Assembly (NCBI GenBank): GCA_030386875.1
Contig: CM059562.1
Span: 44,599,757-44,663,756 of the forward strand
DNA length: 64,000 nt
Direction: 5' to 3'
Origin: Morinoia aosen
Taxonomy: Eukaryota; Arthropoda; Malacostraca; Amphipoda; Talitridae
Numbering within the stretch: the first letter of the stretch is position 1; each line of letters begins with the position of its first letter. Under the pieces are notes generated by a model that worked only from the letters and a program-made list of their open reading frames with translations, had not been told where the DNA came from and did no database searches. The translations under genes and the position numbers were made by a program. Of the stretch, positions 56,739 through 64,000 are shown in pieces.

Positions 56739-57620
56739 GGCTGTGGTTACAGTGGATCCGAATTCGGACGAAAACTTGTTCGTCCGAATTCGTCCGAACA
56801 ATCAAAATAATGGAATACATAGGAAGTGGTTACACTGGCAGTATCTTTTCGGACGAGTTCGGACGAATTCGGAGGAACAATTTGACTTTTCAAAAAAGTT
56901 TGTTTTTTCGTCCGAACAGTCACGAACTACCCTTCATCCCCTAACTTCTCCAGTTGCGCACAGCAATGTGTACTACATATTGGTTACACTTTTATTAGTA
57001 ATGATTGGTTACCTTTCCTCAAACTCATAATTGCTTAAATATTTCTTTGCTTTTATTATTCTTTTAATTTTGTTTTATGCTGCTATGACTAATAAATAAG
57101 GATTTTCTCGTTAAATATGGAATTTAAGTAGTAGTTATGTTATTAGAATGAAATATGGAATTTATATTTTATTTTTATTTCACTTAACTAATTTATCCTG
57201 TTATTTAATTCCAAAATCTTACCTTTGTGTTAGGGCAAGTCCTTCACACTGAGAAATGCAGGTACGGAAATTCAATTCCTTTGTTATGCTATCTTCGATT
57301 GCATTAAGAATGTAAACAAATGTAAGTGGTGTAATTATATGATACTCACAAAACTTATTCGGTTGACTTAGAAGTTCTGGGAAAAGTTTATGGTGCTCAC
57401 CGTACGTGTTTCTTCTAATGAATAATGGATTCACATTTTCAGTTCTTCCAAACAGTAAGATTTTTAACAGAGGACTTTCCAGAGGCTCAGATCATCCATC
57501 CTATCACTCACTTGACTTCTCACCTATTGACAAGATTCGTCCAAATAGACGGAGGCACTGAAACCACACAGTTCGGACGAAAAATTTTCGTCCGAATTCG
57601 GATCCACTGTAACCATAGCC
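56739..57620. mobile_element. Non-autonomous TIR element (882 bases) with TTCGGACGAA repeats
   Basis: The first 36 bases (GGCTGTGGTTACAGTGGATC... TTCGGACGAAAA) and the inverted last 36 bases (57585-57620) differ at one position only. Subterminal TTCGGACGAATTCGG and TTCGTCCGAA words occur several times near both ends. No transposase. No matching target duplication is visible beside the ends. The high TIR identity points to a fairly young copy; a Harbinger-like origin is a guess from the GG...GTTACA end. Confidence 0.75.
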
Positions 57621-58119
57621 TAACTGCCCGAGCTGAATATTCATTTCCAAAAAAGCCACTGCCGTCTTCACTGCTTATCGTGAGGGGCGACGGTGGAATA
57701 GAATTCGACGCACTCTCGGAAATTGGAGATGACCGAACTGCTCAAATTCATAATTACGATCGGGAACGGGCATTTATAGAAGCACAACTCGTTTTACCGA
57801 TTCGATTTCTAGTTTAAAATGTAAACAAAATGGCGTGAAATTCTATTTGAGTCCTTTGAATCACGCACTACAAAAAAGTTGAATTAAGAGTGTCATGGAG
57901 AGCCGTGTACGATGTACTGATATTATCCCCTTATTTTCATATGGTCCTTATGGCTAGTGATTAGAGTGATTGGTACGCACTTAGAGGGCGTTTGCAGAGT
58001 TCTGGAGAAGCAAAGCTTTCGCTGATGGTTCTACCCAGCTTTTGTGTTCTTTCACGAGAGAGACGAGAAGTGTCCTTGTCATTTTCGGTAGTTTTTCGGA
58101 CCCTTGCAGAATCTAATGG
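57621..58119. other. No feature recognised
   Basis: Mixed-composition DNA between two TIR elements. The open frame to 57817 begins inside the previous element and has no motif. Confidence 0.4.
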
Positions 58120-58304
58120 TGGGTTCACATTGTCACTCTTTTCACCACACAGAACGTCACTTCGGCGGGCACATACACTGTTGCCGGGCTAGCAGGCGGG
58201 CAAAGTGAGGTTCACTTGGACATTCTCCCTAGCCATTCTTTGCCGCCGCCTGCCCGTCAATCACTCCATCTACAGATGAGCCGTAGCCTGCAGCATGTCA
58301 TCAG

Positions 58305-59918
58305 TAGGGATGTGACATTGAACATATTGCATGTATATGCTTTTGAGTATATTTTAGATAGCATAAAATATGCCCGCAAGTATATATGCAGTGAGCGAAT
58401 ATCGCATATTTTCCTCGGAACAGAATAAAATATGACGAACATGCATGATTAACTGTAAGTGGCAGTAAACTGAAACCCAGTGAAACCTTCCCATTACTTT
58501 TAAATTATATTATTTTTTTCATCCAGTTTTATTTAATTTTTTTGTTTAACTGGATCAATTTTGTAAATTGAAATTTTTCGTAAATCAATAATAATTGTAA
58601 GTTGCTACAGCTACTTCAAAAGTTTACTTCAATTTTGCGGGAATTAGCTCAAGTTTTTTTAGATATAGTTCCTTATGAAGTGTATTTGAGATTAGTGCGG
58701 CTAGTAGTGATTTACAATCATGCCGAAGGTGAACAAGGAGCATCATTTTTAGAATACTTCAAGGAATTTGAAGATTTTCAAGCCGAGGAAGAATTTCTCA
58801 ATTGCATTTATTGCGAGAAACAGGTGAAATATAAAACTTTTTTCTCACTCAGTGCACGTGAGAGAAGTTTTGCGTGGTTCAAGGTTTTAGTTTCCAAATA
58901 TTATCACGTAGAACCATGTTGGGCTTAGTGCACACTTTATCAAATTATTGTTACCGAAGGATATGAATTGCTCTTGCATAGCAACACAGGGACTTCCTAC
59001 TTCGAGAACAATAAAATTAATGGATATCGTATAGGAAACATTGAAGAACAGATATGATAAAAGGTATTATCAAGAGTTAAAATGCATTTTGGTGAAAAAC
59101 GAAGGTTTTGAAAAAATAAAAACAATCAACTCAATTTTGACTCGTGAGATCTCTGACGCAATGGATGAATCCATTAAGGAATATTCACCTTCCGAACTAA
59201 CTTGCTTCACCTTTGCTCCTCTTGTTTCTTGCGATGTCGAGTGGAAGTTTTCGCTGCATAAAACTTTGCTGGCAGATAATCGTAGAAGATTTGTTTTTGA
59301 AAATCTAAAATACCACGCAATTATCAAGTGCAACCCTCGAATTTAATGCTAAAATATATTCCCGTTTAAAAGAAGGGTTAACAAATAATCCTTACATCCA
59401 TGAAAAACATTATATGTACTTCAAAATCAAACTTGGATGAGATCACTTTTTTTTCGTTCTTATCATCGTCCTTAATTCGTTCAGATTAGAATTGGTACTG
59501 TTTCAAAATATTTATGTTCAGATAATTTATAAAACTTAGTTGAGAATTGTATGCACTTAATGATTAATAGAAAATTATAAAATAAATAATTTTTTCCGTG
59601 TATGAAGAAGTACACTGTATCCTGTATCATTGTTTCTGCGCAATCTTCCTCACAAAAAATATAAATTTGGAGCTATTCAAGTGAAGCATTTATATTGATA
59701 CATATTTCTGCTTAGCATGTAATATGCGCTTCCACAATTATGCATAGAGTGTAGCATATATGCATCGAGTGTTTCTACATATGGTTTTACTAGCATAATT
59801 CTTGCCGAAGCCTTCATATTTTATGCTGCATATGCGCTATAAAAATCAGTAAAAACAAGAACATTAAAGAACGTGCAATCAATGACATACGAAATAAATT
59901 ATTAGCGCTATTCTACTA
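58305..59918 (+). mobile_element. hAT element 6 (TAGGGATG end), diverged
   Basis: Starts TAGGGATGTGACATTG at 58305 and ends TTCTACTA at 59918. The flanks are GTCATCAG (58297-58304) and GTCATCTG (59919-59926), 7 of 8 matching. The ends pair poorly beyond the first bases. A hAT C-terminal domain in the interior supports the call. Confidence 0.5.
58602..59346 (+). pseudogene. hAT transposase C-terminal remnant
   Basis: The second open piece (59041-59346) ends with LTCFTFAPLVSCDVEWKFSL, KTLLADNRRRFVFENLKYH and IIKCN, the hAT dimerisation block. The usual Glu-Arg-Ser-Phe-Ser is here Glu-Trp-Lys-Phe-Ser. The first piece (58602-58928), with FLNCIYCEKQVKYKTFFSLS, may come from an upstream region. 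A stop (58926) and a frame change separate them. The catalytic core is not recognised. Confidence 0.6.
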
Positions 59919-60609
59919 GTCATCTGCCCTCCTGGCGAGAAGTACTAGAGCGCAGAGCGCAGTACCTCCCGACGTAGCGTCTGGATTGCAACTGAGCACT
60001 AGGATATATGGCGGGAGCATAGCGCACTCCGATCGGGCTCAATTTGGCTACAAAAGTTGAAACACTCGGGCAGTGTGAATGCCCGATTCTGAGCCAACCA
60101 CAGACGCTTGGCTGAAGTTGCTCCACCCACCTTCCCTACAACCCTTCCTCTCAATGGCTCTCATTTTCCAAAGCAAGATTAGTACCTCACCACAAGTCAA
60201 AGGGTGAGGTGCGCGTGCAAGTCGCTCTAATTTGTTATAATCAAGGGCCTGTAATCTTTATAGTTTTCAACTCTTAATGTATCTTTGCTAGTAACTTTGA
60301 TATTATTAAGTGTCTTCAAGTGAGGAAACACAATTTATTATCTTTCGGAGTCTTAGAATCCCAAATTAATCATTACCGAGTGAATGATTAACTAAACAGC
60401 TGGAAGAGCATTCAGCGAGCGCGTGCGCACTCTAGCGTAGTTGGTAGGTAACTGGCTTCCGTGCTGACGTCACACTCGCGAGACCACAGGAGAAATTGGT
60501 TACCACAGACACAGGAGAAATCTCAAAAACTGGTTCTCTTCACAGACGGCTATGCTCCCTCCATATATACTCCCTCCACGCTGAGCAGTGTGAGCAACAC
60601 ACTCTGCCC

Positions 60610-62638
60610 CAGGGTTTCCACGCGAGGCGACTCTAATTACCCTAGCTGAAGGGTGTTGATTACCCCAGATTACCCTAAAACAGCTAATCCTGACCTATGA
60701 TCTATTAATCAACTAAAAGGTAAATGGACTGTTTTCCAGAGCTTTGTCAGTATGAATAAGTCCTGTGTTACATACTGCATGAGCGTCAGGAGGGAAATCC
60801 AGTCGAACGACGTTAGAATGCTGGTTTGATATCCAGAAAATATCACGTACAAGATGTTTGCCAAAAACCTGTCGAATTAATTTTGATGCCCGCTGTTTTC
60901 CAAGGCGCCTTTTTTTCTGCGACTCTTGATCTGGGAACGTTGTTTTCATCAAACTAAAAGAGGCTCACACAATGAGATAGGTGGTGCTTAGCTAGAAATG
61001 CACAAACTTGCAGTTCCACTTTACGAGCACGATTTTCGAGAGGATCACTGGAAAGCACGTAGCTGGCAACTGATGGTTTTTTTGCCACCATGGATCGTTG
61101 TTTGTGTCGCTGAGAGCATGTGACGCCTGATCTCCGATTTTCCGCAAGTAACATAGGTTCGACAAACCTTGCAATATTCCACATCCTTTTGCTCTGTTGG
61201 TTTTGAGAACTTGACCATCCCTCAAACTCAGGTTCCGATGTCAACGAATCTTTAAATTTCTGCTGGTAGTTTCTAGCTTTCAAGTGGAGCTCTCCTTTTT
61301 CCTAGGTGGTGTCGTTGGCTCTTCCTCGCTCGGTGCGCGATCATCTGCAATGTTGCAAGAAATGCAATAATATGTGTATTTAATTATTAATTATTTAATT
61401 TTCCATCCATTCACGCACTTCAGCCAATCTTTCCACATGCTCAATCTAACCTAACACTTTGATTCACTCTTTGCGATGACTTTCTGGCTTCCCTCACACA
61501 TGACCTTCGTCATATCTTTTCATAACGGATTTTATCCAATCTTGTTACACCACATATGCTTCTCAGAGAGACTTCGCTGCAATCACATTCACTTATCAAC
61601 TCATAAAGTTGATCTTAAAGTTATCAAATTTCTTCATTTCCGAAGGGCGAGTGAGGAAATTCAGAGGTTTTTTGGAAAAAAAACTACCTTGCCTTTATTA
61701 ATATGCATAAACTTTCCTCAACACTCAGTTGTAGAACCCCTAGTGCTTCAATTTTGGTTGACGGAATTCTAGGCATGATCACAGCTATATCAAATTTACG
61801 TCCGTGCTACTGCGCCTAAGAAAGAAAGTGAGAATACAAACATATATTGCAAGTTTTAAGTCGACAACTGTACTCTTTTGTTTGTATGAATTTTTGTAAC
61901 TTATTTTATAGCTTCTTCCTTTCTCATTTAGCACTTTTTGTAACTCGAAGTGTCAAAGAACCCTGTCTAAATTTTTTTGTTTGCATCGCTACAATAACAT
62001 ACTTCTTCGGCATGCAACATGGCTAAGAAATAGGACGCCTTCCATCTAATTAGCTGGCAAAATACCGGCGCTGTGAGGTAACTCTGCTGTTAATTCAATG
62101 ACTATAACAAGAATGAACCTATTAATTATTTCTACGATGAAAGATATTAGCTGTGGAATTTAACAATACAACAAACATACCTGTCAATATTCTGTTGAAG
62201 CTAGTGCAATCAGAATAGGACAGTGACTTTCGTCGACTGGCTGTTGCTGACACCGATCGAGTTTTTATTAGCAAAATGCAACTCAGAATCATTTGTCAAA
62301 ACGAAGAGGACAAGAGATATTATGGCTTCGTCTCTTGACGCCGTCTTTCGTGAAGGATACCTAATGACATTCAAATATGCGACACTAACCACAACAGCAG
62401 TGCAGTTTTGTGAACACTAAATTCTGACCCGTTTCATTACAGTTCGTTGAAGTGGTAACCAGTAGGGTGCTTGCATATTGGCTTTCAATTTTCTAATTTT
62501 CGTAGATTAGGCGGTCACTTCCTTCACTGAGCTCTGATTACCCTAGATTTGCCCATATTTTTCACTACCCTAAACATTACCCCAGGGTACCCCTTATTAC
62601 CCTAAACTGGGGTAATTACCCTGCTCGTGGAAACACTG
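60610..62638 (-). mobile_element. hAT element 5 (CAGNGTTTCCACG end) with perfect 8-base duplication
   Basis: The left end CAGGGTTTCCACGCGAG (60610) and right end CTCGTGGAAACACTG (62638) are inverted with small changes. CTCTGCCC flanks both sides (60602-60609 and 62639-62646). Subterminal regions at both ends repeat ATTACCCTA and TACCCCAG words. It carries the N-terminal part of a transposase on the minus strand. It belongs to a different hAT lineage from elements 1-4. Confidence 0.9.
60713..61290 (-). pseudogene. N-terminal hAT transposase fragment of element 5
   Basis: The minus-strand reading starts KARNYQQKFKDSLTSEPEFE and continues SVASYVLSSDPLENRARKVE, CAFLAKHHLSHCVSLF. After a frame change comes MKTTFPDQESQKKRRLGKQR and ASKLIRQVFGKHLVRDI. 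This follows the BED-region / linker order of hAT transposases (compare the A-Y-F-A-E-H-D-L-P-F block of element 1). The zinc-binding Cys pair is lost. No RNase H-like core is present. Confidence 0.65.
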
Positions 62639-62805
62639 CTCTGCCCGCCGACTTTGACGCTTCTGCTGCCTGCTAGCGCTGTGCCAAAGTGAACGATCGC
62701 TGCCCTTTAGCTGCGCGCACTTGCCCGCGCCCGATGGTTGTGAGCTTCCATTGCGAGTGTCAATGTGAACCCAGCATAATGAAACATCGGACACTTGTAA
62801 AATCC

Positions 62806-62945
62806 AATCCAAAACTTATGAATTTAAAAATAAATCGGCCTCAGCTCTCAGGAGGGAATAGGAGCATGAGCAAGGGAACCGTAAAAAATTCGTCATTCCA
62901 GGTACAAGACGGAATGAAAAGGACAGATACATTCAATTGATGTGC
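62806..62945 (-). repeat. Duplicated segment, copy B
   Basis: Partner of 55310-55450. In this copy the same-sense frame extends further upstream (MLIAIVKLIDHSTSITFYA before the shared tail). A second shared block, CCGTTTGAAAYGTTCAG, lies at about 63113 here and at about 56451 near copy A, so the duplicated region is larger but has a gap of about 850 bases in this copy. Confidence 0.5.
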
Positions 62946-64000
62946 TAAACTCCGAACTTTAGCATAGAACGTAATAGATGTTGAATGATCGATCAGTTTT
63001 ACAATCGCTATCAGCATTTGATAAATGTAAATGAAGGTCATACTTAAACATAAAAAATGAATAATAAATTTCCGGTCAATTCCATTGATGGTGTTATATG
63101 CACACCATGTGACCGTTTGAAATGTTCAGTTGAAGAACGATGCATCCTGAAAGACTTTCTGAATCTTTTCACAGAACCAAGATGAAAAGAACATCTTGCT
63201 TTCACAAAAGTTATCGAAAAACCTCATGAATATATGGAAAAAATTTCAAAAAAGCATCCAACGAGTACTTGGTTCGTAGAAAATATCTTCGAATATTCAT
63301 GAAAAATATTTTTTGTGCCAGTTCTTCAATTCTGTTTATCAACTGGCTTAAAAAATACAGAGAATTAAGAATTAAGTAACATAAAAAGGATTGGACGTGA
63401 AATTTGTGTGGACAGATTATCATTAGTTAAGCAGCGAAGATATTAAGTGTGAAGTAAAATAAAATGAACGATCCTTCAACATCTGTCACTAAGTACAAGG
63501 AATTATGGTGTAAGCAAATTCATCCTTGCGTTTTATCAATACATGACCATCGTAAATATAAAATTGATCATGCATGATATATACCAGGACATATTCCTAA
63601 TTTATGTGAAAAAATGAGGAGACTCACATGGGATCCGACAAAAATTGAAAATTTTTAAAGGGGAGATAGCGTAAAAGTTCGAAAAATGGCTGAATTTTCA
63701 ATTTTATTCTCAAAAGCAAGACGAACATGTTTGAAAGCTTCTGTGAAAAAATTAGCTTCGTACGTGTACTCGTTCACCCGCTACGGTGGTTTGAAGGATG
63801 GGGGGGGAGGGGGAGGAGGGAGGGGGGGGGGGTGTTGTGTGAAGTGGTATTTTACCATGTTACACCTCCCTCTTGGCACTTTCTTCACGGCGCGACGTTG
63901 CTGTGTCATCTTCTACGTCTCTTTATTACTGTATAATGATTTCAAGGGTCCTAGCTGACTCAACCAATAATAATAAAGAAAAATTGAGATTGTTATGTTT
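62946..64000. other. Region right of duplicated segment B; no confident gene
   Basis: An ATG at about 63464 starts MNDPSTSVTKYKELWCKQIH, interrupted by TGA and TAA codons but with some coding character up to about 63750. I do not recognise it. Hydrophobic minus-strand frames lie near 63211-63423. Nothing else was identified. Confidence 0.3.
63800..63832 (+). repeat. G-rich purine tract
   Basis: Runs of 8, 5 and 11 G separated by single or few A residues (GGGGGGGGAGGGGGAGGAGG and more). It has G-quadruplex potential. The two overlapping frames that translate it as poly-Gly or Gly/Arg are not supported as genes. Confidence 0.8.

Larger units (their letters stand above)
58120..62773. mobile_element. 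GC-rich TIR element carrying two nested hATs
   Basis: TGGGTTCACATTGTCACTC at 58120 is mirrored by GAGTGTCAATGTGAACCCA ending at 62773 (18 of 19). Both subterminal regions share GCTAGCAGGC and GGCGGGCA words. Removing the two hATs (58305-59918, 60610-62638) leaves about 1.0 kb of GC-rich DNA with no coding region, so it would be a non-autonomous element. TAATG lies close to both outer ends, but not at equal distance, so the target duplication is unproven. Harbinger-type ends often look like this, by recall. Confidence 0.55.

Noticed and set aside
63686..63958. Gly-rich frames over the G tract
   Set aside because: The glycine run is produced by the G homopolymers; no start context or motif supports a gene.
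1..64000. CRISPR array, bacterial operons or phage structures
   Set aside because: No regularly spaced identical repeats with unique spacers, and gene structure with introns and retrotransposons shows a eukaryotic genome.

Overview
The window is eukaryotic nuclear DNA, AT-rich, with spliced genes and almost no ordinary single-copy genes. The element families fit an arthropod, most likely an insect: a CsRn1-type Ty3/gypsy element, a Drosophila-copia-type primer site, BEL/Pao elements, several hAT families, a Mutator-like element, a piggyBac-like MITE and a tRNA-derived SINE. The species cannot be named from the sequence. Nearly everything I could identify is a transposable element (TE) or its debris, nested to several levels.

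Layout: (1) 0.96-6.7 kb: a two-gene DNA transposon, with a frame-broken EnSpm/CACTA-like transposase and an apparently intact two-exon DUF4806-type companion gene that has its own TATA promoter and non-coding first exon. (2) 9.2-17.8 kb: a foldback/tandem repeat, the 3' half of a BEL/Pao element, and a complete but mutated CsRn1-type gypsy element (11987-17746, 4-bp target duplication) inside the BEL 3' LTR. A piggyBac-like MITE sits in the gypsy 3' LTR only. (3) 18.3-19.2 kb: a THAP-domain exon (-) and a MADF-like fragment (+), divergently arranged; these are the best candidates for non-LTR, possibly host-like coding sequence. (4) 20.5-29.8 kb: blocks of a 24-bp CGGAACG/CGTTCCG minisatellite, split by a LINE and by a copia element. 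The copia element has landed in a second copy of the DUF4806 gene promoter. (5) 30.4-42.1 kb: a foldback element, then a Mutator-like transposase gene (-) with SWIM, Ulp1/C48 peptidase and PHD-finger parts. Its coding sequence is split by two adjacent hAT elements, one of which carries a third hAT and a roughly 0.95-kb palindromic array. (6) 43.4-54.0 kb: a BEL/Pao element on the minus strand with both LTRs, hit by another hAT, a foldback element and a second insert; a tRNA-like SINE lies at its 5' side. (7) 55.3-64 kb: a duplicated minus-strand segment of possible coding origin, a 0.9-kb TIR element with TTCGGACGAA repeats, and a GC-rich TIR element (58120-62773) containing two more hAT elements.

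No pathway or operon is present. What links the features is insertion order, which can be read from target duplications. Five hAT insertions have perfect 8-bp duplications and a sixth matches 7 of 8. Four of the hATs share the same terminal sequence CAGGGCTGCCA but have four different subterminal repeat motifs. Only the DUF4806-type gene and the THAP exon look open; the other recognisable coding regions carry nonsense codons or frameshifts. I made no database searches. Family names rest on motifs recognised by eye.
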